This document shows, one piece after another, positions 23,327 through 32,061 of a stretch of DNA of 64,000 nt. Numbering within the stretch: position 1 is the stretch's first letter; every line of letters starts with the position of its first letter. Under the pieces are notes generated by a model that saw only the letters and a list, made by a program, of their open reading frames with translations, ran no database searches and was not told the DNA's origin. Source of the DNA: G963662675 sp963662675 (GTDB lineage: Bacteria > Bacteroidota > Bacteroidia > Bacteroidales > Prolixibacteraceae). Position numbers and translations under genes: made by a program. The stretch lies in the NCBI GenBank assembly GCA_963662675.2, contig CAXXHP010000004.1, positions 186,001-250,000 on the forward strand. Direction: 5' to 3'.

Positions 23327-25267
23327 CTATATTGCTTCTATTGTTTTAACTAATTTTTTGTCGACTCTAATTTTGTGTTTTTTCCTTAATGCTTTTATCA
23401 TTTTTTTTTCAAGATAGGACTGATAGGATGATACATATTGTCCACGAGCCTCTTCAAGCCTTTTGGGGCTTGGGGTAACTTTATTGCCGTGCACAAAAAA
23501 GAGTTCATCCTTAAATCGTAGTGGTTTACCTTCATCCCAAACTAAATAATCAACGATAGAATTGTCTCCTTTCTCAAATGACCCTTTTTCAATTATCGTT
23601 CCATTCCCAAACTGCAAATTTAGCTGATCGTTCAATTCTTCCATGGAGATTTGATCATCTACGGAAAATATTTTGTCAATAAAATCGCGGACTTCTAAAG
23701 AATTAGCTTGAACTACCCAACCAACAAAACGTTCTTCCCATGAAAAAAGGTCTTTGTTTTTCATGTAATATTTCTCTAGCCCCAAAGTATCGGTGCTAGC
23801 TTTGTTCCAAATTTCCTTTTCAGAAAAATTGAAAAGAAGGATACCATCATGGTACTCTGTCATGAGATATTTAAATTCGGGGTATTTCTCTTCCAGATGA
23901 AGGTTTTCAATTTCAGTAAGTTCTTGTTCTATCAGCTTTTTATAGAGTGATGAAATCTGAACTTCCATATTTGTATTTGCGCGTATATTCTGTGTTTCTA
24001 GATAATCAGCGAAAAGTGCGTATGTGAACGTTTTATCGCTATAAGAAAATAGTGTTTTTTGTGGTGTTGTTAATTCTTCTTTCGAAATTATTCCATTGCG
24101 GGATACGAGTTTGGCTTGTGTTAAAAAATCTTCTAATCCAGATTCTTCAAAATTCCAAGTTGATTTCAGGTTTCTAATGAATATTTCGTTGTTGTGCTTA
24201 CTTATTTCGGAGCTTCTTTTAATTTTTTCAATGAGTGATTCTCTCATTTCAGAAAGCGGTGCTATGAGTTTATAGTCTATTCGCTTGATGATATGCCAAC
24301 CATAAGGTGTCTTTATAACGTTAGATATATCTCCATTATTTTCGAGTGCAAATGCGGGTTTTGCAAATTCTTCCAACATCTCTGAATATGAAAACCAAGC
24401 CATTTCACCACCGTTGTGAGCAGAAGTTTTATCATCAGAAAATTTCCTCGCAAGATCAGCAAACTCAGTTCCTGTTTCAATTAATTCGGCAATACTGTCA
24501 ATCTCCTGTTTCATCAGGCTAATAGTCTCTTCGCTGGCATTTGATGGGAAGCGTTTCATGATATGTGCTACTTTTATTTGTCCCGAAATCGCACGTTTGT
24601 CGTGTACTTTTATTAAGTGATAGCCAAAACTGCTGCGAATGGGTATAGAAACATTGCCAACACTTGTTTTGTAGGACGTATCTTCAAAGGGATAAACCAT
24701 CTGAAAGCCATGAAAATACCCAAGTAACCCACTGTTTTGCTTGGCTGATGGATCTTCGGAGTAGACCTTTGCCATGTCATTAAAATCAGCACCATCTATT
24801 ATTTGTTGACGAATGTCCATTATTTTTAAATACGCTTTTAATGTGTCCTTTGGCGTTGCGTTGGCATCCAGTATTAATAGAATATGGCTTGCTTTTACTT
24901 CGTTTGTAGTTCTGTAATAGGCTGTTTCGACCATCTCTTCCGAGTAAGAGACACTTGTTAGATATGGTTTTGCCAACTCTTCACGATATCCTTCCAGTTC
25001 AGTTTTAAATGATTGTATGGTATCGAGATTTAAAATTTCAGCTTCAATGACTTTTAATTTGTAGTTTATAAACAAATCAAGGTATTCTTCTGGTGTTTTC
25101 TTTTCAGAATTATCCAATAAATTTTGATTGTTCTTGCGGTAAAGACTAACAAATTCACCTTTAGAGATCGAATGATCGCCAATCCGGAGAATAATGCTAT
25201 CACTAGATTGGCTCCACGCAGTTATTGGGAAAACAAATATAAAAATCAGTAATATTATCTTGTGCAT
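23327..25267 (-). CDS. Periplasmic peptidyl-prolyl isomerase with two PpiC domains
   Basis: A 646-residue protein with a signal peptide (residues 1-19, ending ITAWS). Two parvulin domains are visible in tandem: KASHILLILDANATPKDTLK through SEDPSAKQNSGLLGYFHG (about residues 125-185), and KVAHIMKRFPSNASEET with FSDDKTSAHNGGEMAWFSY (about 230-300). The remaining C-terminal 330 residues are helical with charged repeats and probably form the substrate-holding chaperone part. It starts 39 bases after guaB, so the guaB-PPIase-lipoprotein-surA-moxR-ostA run could be one transcript. Function, folding of outer-membrane and periplasmic proteins, is inferred from the family. Confidence 0.85.
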   Translation of the reverse strand: MHKIILLIFIFVFPITAWSQSSDSIILRIGDHSISKGEFVSLYRKNNQNLLDNSEKKTPEEYLDLFINYKLKVIEAEILNLDTIQSFKTELEGYREELAKPYLTSVSYSEEMVETAYYRTTNEVKASHILLILDANATPKDTLKAYLKIMDIRQQIIDGADFNDMAKVYSEDPSAKQNSGLLGYFHGFQMVYPFEDTSYKTSVGNVSIPIRSSFGYHLIKVHDKRAISGQIKVAHIMKRFPSNASEETISLMKQEIDSIAELIETGTEFADLARKFSDDKTSAHNGGEMAWFSYSEMLEEFAKPAFALENNGDISNVIKTPYGWHIIKRIDYKLIAPLSEMRESLIEKIKRSSEISKHNNEIFIRNLKSTWNFEESGLEDFLTQAKLVSRNGIISKEELTTPQKTLFSYSDKTFTYALFADYLETQNIRANTNMEVQISSLYKKLIEQELTEIENLHLEEKYPEFKYLMTEYHDGILLFNFSEKEIWNKASTDTLGLEKYYMKNKDLFSWEERFVGWVVQANSLEVRDFIDKIFSVDDQISMEELNDQLNLQFGNGTIIEKGSFEKGDNSIVDYLVWDEGKPLRFKDELFFVHGNKVTPSPKRLEEARGQYVSSYQSYLEKKMIKALRKKHKIRVDKKLVKTIEAI

Positions 25268-25306
25268 CTGAACATCTTCAATTATTAATGGCTGCTTGCA
25301 ACAAAC

Positions 25307-26785
25307 TTATTGTTGTCGTGAGCTGTAATTTGGCGCTTCTTGTGTTATTGTAACATCGTGGGGGTGGTTTTCCTGAACTCCCGGAGCGGTGATTCTTGTG
25401 AATTTCGCATCCATAAGCTCAATAATGTTTCTTGCTCCACAATATCCCATTCCTGCACGAAGCCCACCTATCATTTGGTACAATACTTCATACAAAGATC
25501 CTTTGTATGGTACACGTGCCGTGATTCCTTCAGGAACCAATTTTTTTATGTCATCTTCAGCATCTTGAAAATAGCGGTCTTTTGATCCGGCCTGCATGGC
25601 TTCAACGGATCCCATTCCACGATATGTTTTAAATTTGCGCCCCTGAAAAATGATAGTCTCACCGGGTGATTCTTCCACTCCGGCAAATAATGAACCGGCC
25701 ATAATTGAGCTGGCTCCTGCTGCAATCGCTTTTACTATATCTCCGGAATAACGAATTCCTCCGTCTGCTATAACTGGAACACCACTGCCTTTTATTGCTT
25801 TTGATACAGCATAAATGGCAGATAATTGAGGGATTCCAACTCCTGCAACAACCCTGGTTGTGCAAATTGAACCTGGTCCAATGCCAACTTTTACAGCGTC
25901 AGCTCCAGCGAGTACTAAATCTGTAGCGGCTTCCGAAGTGCCTATGTTTCCTACAACAATGTCAATCTCAGGATGTCTGCTCTTTATTATTTTTAAAGTT
26001 TCAATTACACCTTTTGAATGTCCATGTGCCGTATCAATTACAATCGCATCTACCTGAGCTTTTACCAATTCATCGACCCGGTCTAACGTATCCTCAGTAA
26101 CACCAACACCTGCAGCCACGCGCAGTCTCCCTTTAATATCTTTACATGCCAGAGGCTTGTCTTTTGCTTTTGTAATATCCTTATAGGTAACAAGTCCTAT
26201 TAAATTCTGGTTTTTATCTACTACCGGAAGTTTTTCAATTTTGTGCTTCTGCAGAATTTCAGCAGCACTTTCTAAATCGGTTGATTCTGTTGTGTAAACC
26301 AAATTTTTTGAAGTCATTACTTCAGAGATGGGCTTGCTCATATTTGTTTCAAAACGAAGATCTCTGTTCGTTACAATTCCAACAAGCTTTCTTTGTTCAC
26401 TAACAACAGGAATTCCACCAATCTTATAGTTATGCATCAATTCCAAAGCATCACCTACATTTTTTTCTTTTAATATGGTAATTGGATCATAGATCATCCC
26501 ATTTTCGGCACGTTTAACAGTAATGACTTGTCGTACCTGCTCTTCAATTGTCATGTTTTTATGGATTACTCCAATTCCTCCTTCTCTGGCAATAGCAATG
26601 GCCATAGGAGCTTCAGTAACTGTATCCATTGCTGCTGTAACAATTGGGGTATTTAGTTTTATCGATTTTGTGAAGTTTGAACCTAAGTCGACATTTCTAG
26701 GAAGTACCGCTGAATATGCAGGAATTAAAAGGACATCATCAAATGTCAATCCCTCAGAAATTACTTTATCAGTAAAAAATGACAT
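25307..26785 (-). CDS. guaB: Inosine-5'-monophosphate dehydrogenase
   Basis: A 492-residue enzyme that oxidises IMP to XMP with NAD+, the committed step of guanine nucleotide synthesis. The N-terminus (EGLTFDDVLLIPAYSAVLPR) and the TIM barrel are typical, interrupted by two CBS domains (about residues 95-205). The catalytic loop GPGSICTTRVVAGVG (catalytic Cys about 308) and the later GGLRAGMGYCGARNI region are present. Length is standard. A TAGTTTTG box lies 34 bases before the start. The next gene on the same strand follows after 39 bases. Confidence 0.97.
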   Translation of the reverse strand: MSFFTDKVISEGLTFDDVLLIPAYSAVLPRNVDLGSNFTKSIKLNTPIVTAAMDTVTEAPMAIAIAREGGIGVIHKNMTIEEQVRQVITVKRAENGMIYDPITILKEKNVGDALELMHNYKIGGIPVVSEQRKLVGIVTNRDLRFETNMSKPISEVMTSKNLVYTTESTDLESAAEILQKHKIEKLPVVDKNQNLIGLVTYKDITKAKDKPLACKDIKGRLRVAAGVGVTEDTLDRVDELVKAQVDAIVIDTAHGHSKGVIETLKIIKSRHPEIDIVVGNIGTSEAATDLVLAGADAVKVGIGPGSICTTRVVAGVGIPQLSAIYAVSKAIKGSGVPVIADGGIRYSGDIVKAIAAGASSIMAGSLFAGVEESPGETIIFQGRKFKTYRGMGSVEAMQAGSKDRYFQDAEDDIKKLVPEGITARVPYKGSLYEVLYQMIGGLRAGMGYCGARNIIELMDAKFTRITAPGVQENHPHDVTITQEAPNYSSRQQ

Positions 26786-26819
26786 TAATTGGGATTTTTA
26801 GTTCTATTTATATTAAAGT

Positions 26820-26827
26820 CAAAACTA
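26820..26827 (-). promoter_or_regulatory. Candidate -7 promoter element of guaB
   Basis: Read leftwards the bases are TAGTTTTG, an exact TAnnTTTG match, with its last base 34 bases upstream of the guaB ATG. No clear -33 element accompanies it. Confidence 0.45.
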
Positions 26828-26946
26828 CGAAAAATATGCGGATATTGCTTTGGGTCAGGAGTTGCAAGACTCTATTAAAAAAATTAATTTTCATTAAAAT
26901 TTGTTAAGTTGATTTCCTTTTCATTCATTGCCGAAATTTTCAGATA

Positions 26947-28848
26947 GTGAGCGATTTTCAATCCATATTGACCAAATATTGGGGGTATTCAAAGTTTCGA
27001 CCTCTGCAGGAGGAGATTATCCAAACGATTGCCTCAGGTAAAGATACGCTTGGGCTGATGCCCACTGGAGGAGGGAAGTCCATCACATTTCAAGTGTATT
27101 CTTTATCAAAACCCGGTATTTGTCTTGTTATTACTCCTCTCATTTCTTTAATGAAGGATCAGGTTGAGAACCTCCAAAAGAAGGGGATTAAAGCAATGGC
27201 CATTCACTCCGGAATGAGTTCAGAGGAGGTTCGGATGGCTTTTGATAGTGCCACATGGGGTGATTATAAGTTTTTATACTTATCACCAGAGCGTATTGCA
27301 ACAAGTCGTTTCCGGGAAAGGTTGCCTCAAATGGATGTGAACCTGATAACCATTGATGAAGCTCATTGTATCTCCCAGTGGGGGTATGATTTTCGTCCAT
27401 CATATTTGAGGATCTCCGAATTACGCGATCTTTTACCCGATGTGCCGGTACTTGCATTAACAGCTACTGCCACTCCTAAAGTGGTGAAAGATATCCAAAA
27501 GCAGTTGAAGTTTAAGGCAGAGAATGTTCTTCGGAAAAGCTTTTTTCGTGAAAACCTATGTTATCTAGTTCGCGAAAGGGAGGACAAATTACATTACTTA
27601 CTTCAATCTGTACAGAGAGCGAAAGGTTCGGGAATTGTATATGTGCGAAGTCGAAAACTTACGCGTGAAATTGCTGAGTATTTGCAACGGAATAAAATTT
27701 CGGCAGATTTTTATCATGCCGGACTTAAAACGGTAAGCCGCAATAAAAAGCAAGAAGATTGGAAAAAAGGACGTATCCGCGTAATTGTAGCTACGAATGC
27801 GTTTGGTATGGGTATTGACAAGGCTGATGTCCGTTTTGTGATACATTATGGGCCTCCAGATTCCCCTGAAGCATATTATCAGGAGGCAGGCCGTTGTGGG
27901 AGAGACGAGAAAAAAGCGTATGCTGTATTGCTCGTAACAAAATCAGATCAACTCGCATTGAAAAAGCAAGTTGAGAAGGCATTCCCTCCAATCGATGATA
28001 TTAAAAGAGTATATCAGGCTTTGGGCAACTATTTTCAGTTAGCAGTAGGTTTTGGAAAAGATAAGATCCTTGATTTTAATCTTGGGGATTTTGCAGGCCG
28101 TTTTAGTATGCAGATCAACATGGTGTTAAATAGCTTGAAAATACTCCAACGTGAAGGTTATTTAGAGCTGACCGAAGAATTAGATAATCCATCGCGAGTA
28201 CATTTTATTGCTGGTAGAGATGACCTGTATCGTTTTCAGGTGGCCAATGCAAACTTTGATGGTTTTATTAAATTGTTGCTCCGTTCGTATTCAGGTCTGT
28301 TCAATAACTACGTGGGGATTGATGAAGATTTATTGTCTAAAAGGGCAAATATCCCATTAGATCAGATATACCGGTTTCTCAATAATCTGAATTCTCATAA
28401 GGTAATTCATTACATACCTCGTAAAAAAACGCCATATATTATTTTCAATAAAGAGAGATTGGAGACAGATAGAGTTAAAATTTCCAAAGAAAATTATTCA
28501 GATCGCAAGAAAGATTATTTGGTGCGAGTTGATGGCATGATCCGATATTCATCCGGTAAGTTGAAGTGTCGTAGCCAGATGTTGCTTGAATATTTTGGTG
28601 AGACGGATTCAATGCGCTGTGGAAAATGTGATATTTGTTTGGAACGAAACGAACTTGGGTTGAGCCAGTTTGAATTTGATATGGTTGCGAAACAGTTGAA
28701 AGAATACTTGATGGAGCCATGTTTTTTTGAAGAGCTTATTTTTAAAATAGATAAAAATGAGGATGAAATAATTAAGGTAATACGCTGGCTGACCGATAAT
28801 GGAAAGATCATTCATCGAATTGATAATCGGCTGGAATGGAAAAAGTAG
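26947..28848 (+). CDS. recQ: ATP-dependent DNA helicase RecQ
   Basis: A 633-residue superfamily 2 helicase. The N-terminus FQSILTKYWGYSKFRPLQEE is the usual RecQ start. Walker A is MPTGGGKS (residues 38-45), the DEAH box is at 137-140, and the zinc-binding motif of the RQC region has Cys541, then RCGKCDIC with Cys558, Cys561 and Cys564. There is no HRDC domain at the end, as is common for short RecQ forms, so the protein ends after the winged-helix region. The start codon is GTG, since no ATG fits. It unwinds 3'-to-5' and works in recombination repair. Confidence 0.92.
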   Translation: MSDFQSILTKYWGYSKFRPLQEEIIQTIASGKDTLGLMPTGGGKSITFQVYSLSKPGICLVITPLISLMKDQVENLQKKGIKAMAIHSGMSSEEVRMAFDSATWGDYKFLYLSPERIATSRFRERLPQMDVNLITIDEAHCISQWGYDFRPSYLRISELRDLLPDVPVLALTATATPKVVKDIQKQLKFKAENVLRKSFFRENLCYLVREREDKLHYLLQSVQRAKGSGIVYVRSRKLTREIAEYLQRNKISADFYHAGLKTVSRNKKQEDWKKGRIRVIVATNAFGMGIDKADVRFVIHYGPPDSPEAYYQEAGRCGRDEKKAYAVLLVTKSDQLALKKQVEKAFPPIDDIKRVYQALGNYFQLAVGFGKDKILDFNLGDFAGRFSMQINMVLNSLKILQREGYLELTEELDNPSRVHFIAGRDDLYRFQVANANFDGFIKLLLRSYSGLFNNYVGIDEDLLSKRANIPLDQIYRFLNNLNSHKVIHYIPRKKTPYIIFNKERLETDRVKISKENYSDRKKDYLVRVDGMIRYSSGKLKCRSQMLLEYFGETDSMRCGKCDICLERNELGLSQFEFDMVAKQLKEYLMEPCFFEELIFKIDKNEDEIIKVIRWLTDNGKIIHRIDNRLEWKK

Positions 28849-28989
28849 GAATTCTTTAGTTCCAGATATAATTAATATAGCTAAAAAAGAGCGTGTCGGA
28901 TTATCTTTTCTTTTATAAAGTTTGAATTTTAATTCATGATTACTCTTGTTCAAAGATGATTGTCTGACTGTCGCTCTGAAAAATCTTAT

Positions 28990-28997
28990 TACTTTTG
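28990..28997 (+). promoter_or_regulatory. Candidate -7 promoter element of the DUF5063 gene
   Basis: TACTTTTG is an exact match to TAnnTTTG and lies 19 bases before the ATG of the DUF5063 gene. Confidence 0.45.
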
Positions 28998-29016
28998 CAT
29001 CAATTAATTTTTTAGC

Positions 29017-29643
29017 ATGGCAGACGAGAGTTTAAATCCGATTGTATATTCGAAAAACACGATTGAATTCGTTACTGTAGCAAACGAATACTGTAAACTT
29101 ATTGAAAGTGCAGGGAGTGAAGGTGCTCAGCAGATGCTCAATAAAGCTCAGAAAATATTGCCTTTGCTTTATTTGAAAGTGAGTATTCTTCCTGAATTTG
29201 AAAGCTATGAAGAATTAACTTTGGAAAAATACGTTTCTGAAGTAGATTACAATTTTTTACAACAACGCATCATGAACTTGCTTGGTGAGCATGATGATTA
29301 TCAGGAAGTATTTGAAGATGGCATGCAGTATAGTGATTCTCCACTTACATCAAGTGTGTCAGAGAATTTGGTTGATATTTATCAGGATCTGAAAGATTTT
29401 ATCATGTCATATCAAATTGGGGATGATTCAATAATGCAAGAGGCTTTATGGGAATGTGAGGAGAATTACAAGAACTTTTGGGGACAAAAACTAGTGAATT
29501 GCTTGCGAGCAATACATACTCTAGTTTATAGTGGAATAGATTTTGACCAAGATGTTAATATTTCATCTAAAAAAGATGAAAATGAGGATGAAGACAATAA
29601 ACCAGGTTGGTTGAATGACATGTTTAACAGCCAGATAGATTAG
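29017..29643 (+). CDS. DUF5063 family protein
   Basis: A 208-residue protein of unknown function, with the family start MADESLNPIVYSKNTIEFVTV and the helix-rich segment NKAQKILPLLYLKVSILPEF. The middle is a negatively charged helical domain, and the C-terminus is a low-complexity acidic tail (SSKKDENEDEDNKP). The gene begins a three-gene rightward set with a 3'-5' exonuclease and an RlmI-like methyltransferase, with gaps of five bases and a four-base overlap. Such tight spacing suggests a shared role in RNA or ribosome metabolism, but this is inference. The domain has no known activity. Confidence 0.75.
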   Translation: MADESLNPIVYSKNTIEFVTVANEYCKLIESAGSEGAQQMLNKAQKILPLLYLKVSILPEFESYEELTLEKYVSEVDYNFLQQRIMNLLGEHDDYQEVFEDGMQYSDSPLTSSVSENLVDIYQDLKDFIMSYQIGDDSIMQEALWECEENYKNFWGQKLVNCLRAIHTLVYSGIDFDQDVNISSKKDENEDEDNKPGWLNDMFNSQID

Positions 29644-29648
29644 AATAG

Positions 29649-30227
29649 ATGTTTCAAGAAAGTATAACAAAAGAGGAGCTCGAGATATTGCCATTAAAAG
29701 CATTTGACGGTAAAATAGAATTAGTTGATAATCAGGATTCGCTTCAATTGTCGATGCAGTATTTGTCGAGAGCAGATGTGATTGGTTTTGATACTGAAAC
29801 TAAACCTTCTTTTAAGCGAGGACAAATCAATGAGGTTGCTCTACTACAGTTATCAACAGAAGACAGAGCCTTCCTTTTTCGAATAAATAAAATTGGATTT
29901 CCTAGTGAACTCCGTGCAATTCTTTCAAATCCAGAGATCTTAAAAGTTGGTGTTGCAATTCGCGATGATATTAAAACCTTGCAACGTGTTAGTCATTTTA
30001 AGCCTGCAGGTTTTATTGAACTTCAGGATGAAGTAAAAGATTATGGTATTCAGAATTTCAGCCTGAAAAAAATTGCAGGAATTGTTTTAGGAGTAAGGAT
30101 TTCAAAATCTCAGCGCCTATCTAATTGGGAGGGTGAAGAGCTTACTTTAGCGCAGCAAAGCTATGCTGCTACCGACGCCTGGGTTCCGTTTCAAATTTTT
30201 CATTCATTAGCTGCTGCTCAATCATGA
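29649..30227 (+). CDS. 3'-5' exonuclease of the RNase D/DEDD family
   Basis: A 192-residue nuclease of the DEDD superfamily, related to RNase D and the exonuclease domain of WRN. The first acidic pair lies in VIGFDTETKPSF (Asp and Glu of FDTET), the second acidic residue in VGVAIRDDIKTL, and the last motif is AATDAWVPFQIF, in which Y of the usual YxxxD is replaced by the S-Y-A-A-T-D pattern (SYAATD). It should cut single-stranded RNA or DNA 3' to 5'. It is encoded between DUF5063 and an rRNA methyltransferase gene with which it overlaps by four bases. Confidence 0.85.
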   Translation: MFQESITKEELEILPLKAFDGKIELVDNQDSLQLSMQYLSRADVIGFDTETKPSFKRGQINEVALLQLSTEDRAFLFRINKIGFPSELRAILSNPEILKVGVAIRDDIKTLQRVSHFKPAGFIELQDEVKDYGIQNFSLKKIAGIVLGVRISKSQRLSNWEGEELTLAQQSYAATDAWVPFQIFHSLAAAQS

Positions 30228-31414
30228 CAAATATAAAAGCTACCGTACTTCTTAAGCCCAAAAAAGAGCAATCATTAAAGCGGTTTCACCCATGGGTTTT
30301 CTCTGGTGCAATACAGAAGATTGAAGGTAAGGTTATCGAAGGGGATCTCGTAAAGGTAATCTCAAATAATCATGAGTTTCTCGGAATCGGACATTACCAG
30401 ATTGGATCAATTGCAGTTCGGATAGTTTCCTTTCGTGAAGAACCTATCGATAATGGCTTTTGGACAAATAAATTGGCAATGGCGATAAATGTACGCCGTT
30501 CAATCGGGTTGCTTGATAGTCGTAATACAAATGTATTTCGTTTATTACATGGAGAAGGTGACGGTATGCCCGGACTCATTATTGATTTTTATAATGGCAC
30601 TGCTGTTTTCCAGGCTCATTCAATTGGAATGTACCTGATAAGGTATGGATTAGCCAAATTACTTAAAGAATTGCTGGGGGAAAAATTGCAAGCGGTTTAC
30701 GATAAAAGTAATAAAACTCTTCCATTTAAAGCAGATTTAGAACCTGAGAATGGATATCTGCTAGGGACTTCGGAGCCATTAGTTGTTCAAGAATATGGCA
30801 ATTCGTTTCATGTTGATTGGGTTGAAGGACAGAAGACAGGTTTTTTTATTGATCAGCGAGAGAATCGACATTTAGTGCAAAAATATTCAACAGGTAGAGA
30901 TGTGCTGAATATGTTTTGTTATAGTGGTGGATTCTCGTTTTATGCTATGCGAGGTGGAGCTAATTTAGTCCACTCCGTTGATTCATCCGCAAAGGCTATT
31001 GAATTAACCAATAAGAATGTAGAACTCAATTTTAATGCCGATACTCGCCATGAAGCCTTTTCTGCTGATGCGTTTGAATTTATGCGCGACATTAAAGACA
31101 AGTATGACTTGATCATTCTAGATCCACCGGCTTTTGCCAAGCACCGTAATGCATTGCATCAAGCTTTGCAGGCATACAAACGTTTAAATGCAAGAGCCTT
31201 TGAGCAAATACGATCGGGAGGTGTCGTTTTTACATTTAGTTGCTCACAGGTTGTTTCCAAAGAAAAATTTAGGGAAGCCGTATTTTCTGGGGCTGCAATT
31301 TCAGGACGAAAGGTGAGGGTTTTGCATCAATTAAATCAACCTGCAGATCATCCTGTAGATATATATCACCCAGAGGGTGAGTATATTAAGGGTTTGGTTT
31401 TGTATGTCGAGTAG
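30224..31414 (+). CDS. Class I SAM-dependent 23S rRNA methyltransferase (RlmI-like)
   Basis: A 396-residue methyltransferase. It has an N-terminal PUA domain (KRFHPWVFSGAIQKIEGKVI) and a Rossmann methyltransferase with RDVLNMFCYSGGFSFYAMRG (SAM motif I), and YDLIILDPPAFAKHRNAL, where DPPAF is the catalytic loop of m5C enzymes. These features match RlmI, which makes m5C1962 in Escherichia coli 23S rRNA. I call it RlmI-like because orthologues in Bacteroidota may have another target site. It overlaps the exonuclease gene by four bases, so the pair is coupled. Confidence 0.88.
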   Translation: MTNIKATVLLKPKKEQSLKRFHPWVFSGAIQKIEGKVIEGDLVKVISNNHEFLGIGHYQIGSIAVRIVSFREEPIDNGFWTNKLAMAINVRRSIGLLDSRNTNVFRLLHGEGDGMPGLIIDFYNGTAVFQAHSIGMYLIRYGLAKLLKELLGEKLQAVYDKSNKTLPFKADLEPENGYLLGTSEPLVVQEYGNSFHVDWVEGQKTGFFIDQRENRHLVQKYSTGRDVLNMFCYSGGFSFYAMRGGANLVHSVDSSAKAIELTNKNVELNFNADTRHEAFSADAFEFMRDIKDKYDLIILDPPAFAKHRNALHQALQAYKRLNARAFEQIRSGGVVFTFSCSQVVSKEKFREAVFSGAAISGRKVRVLHQLNQPADHPVDIYHPEGEYIKGLVLYVE

Positions 31415-31719
31415 TACTTCCTCTAGATAGTCACCAATACTTTCTGTTGCTAAAAAAGCCATTCGATTATTTGAAGAATCAAAACAATAATTATTTTTGT
31501 ATATAGCTATGGTGTAATGACTTGTAATATTTTATACCTTCGACAGAAGAATAAATGATTACTTTAAAAAACCATTTGTTTGAGACAACTGTATATTATT
31601 GAGGTGGGGCTTAGCTTTTAGTGATTCGTTCATTTTCCGAAAGATAAATCTCCGGTCCGAAAATTCAATGGCCTCTGCCTATTGTGTATTTAATTTTGTT
31701 TAATTTTTATTTTTGAATT
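31415..31719 (+). other. 305-base non-coding stretch before the RRM gene
   Basis: No reading frame is supported. A GC-rich patch at 31601-31675 has a weak outer pairing (GAGGT at 31601-31605 with GCCTC at 31671-31675) and an inner pairing ATTTTC / GAAAAT (31632-31637 and 31659-31664). It could be a structured leader, a small RNA or chance. A promoter-like TAATTTTG lies at 31691-31698. Confidence 0.5.
31691..31698 (+). promoter_or_regulatory. Candidate -7 promoter element of the RRM gene
   Basis: TAATTTTG is an exact TAnnTTTG match lying 21 bases before the ATG at 31720. The structured patch at 31601-31675 is upstream of it, so that patch would not be part of this messenger if this promoter is the one used. 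Confidence 0.4.
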
Positions 31720-32001
31720 ATGAACATTTACGTAGGTAACTTAAGCTACAACTTGACAGAGGAAGAACTTTCAGAGTTATTCTCTCAATTTGGAGAAGTC
31801 ACATCGGTAAAGATTATTAAAGATCAAATGACCGGAAGGGCAAAAGGATTTGGGTTTGTTGAAATGTCTTCAGACGAAGAAGGCGCAGAGGCAATTGAAA
31901 AATTAGATGGATTTGAGGCTCAGGGTAGAAACCTGAAAGTAAATCAGGCAAAACCCAGAACAGAAAGGCCACAAAGATTTGAAAGAAGAGATCGTTACTA
32001 A
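31720..32001 (+). CDS. RNA-binding protein with one RRM domain
   Basis: A 93-residue RNA recognition motif protein. RNP2 is IYVGNLSYNLT (residues 3-13) and RNP1 is RAKGFGFVEMS (about 44-54), both complete, with the usual beta-alpha-beta-beta-alpha-beta order. The short C-terminal tail (RTERPQRFERRDRY) is basic and arginine-rich, as in RRM proteins of cyanobacteria and Bacteroidota thought to act in cold response or RNA metabolism. A terminator follows 27 bases after the stop, so the gene forms its own transcript. Confidence 0.93.
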   Translation: MNIYVGNLSYNLTEEELSELFSQFGEVTSVKIIKDQMTGRAKGFGFVEMSSDEEGAEAIEKLDGFEAQGRNLKVNQAKPRTERPQRFERRDRY

Positions 32002-32028
32002 GATTTAATTCTTTAAGAGCAATGATGT

Positions 32029-32061
32029 GGTTCGCTAGAGTTTCTATGCGAACCTATTTTT
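32029..32061 (+). terminator. Rho-independent terminator after the RRM gene
   Basis: GGTTCGC (32029-32035) pairs with GCGAACC (32048-32054) and is followed by a TATTTTTTT run. It also lies at the 3' side of the convergent GAF-domain gene, whose stop is at 32062. Confidence 0.8.
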
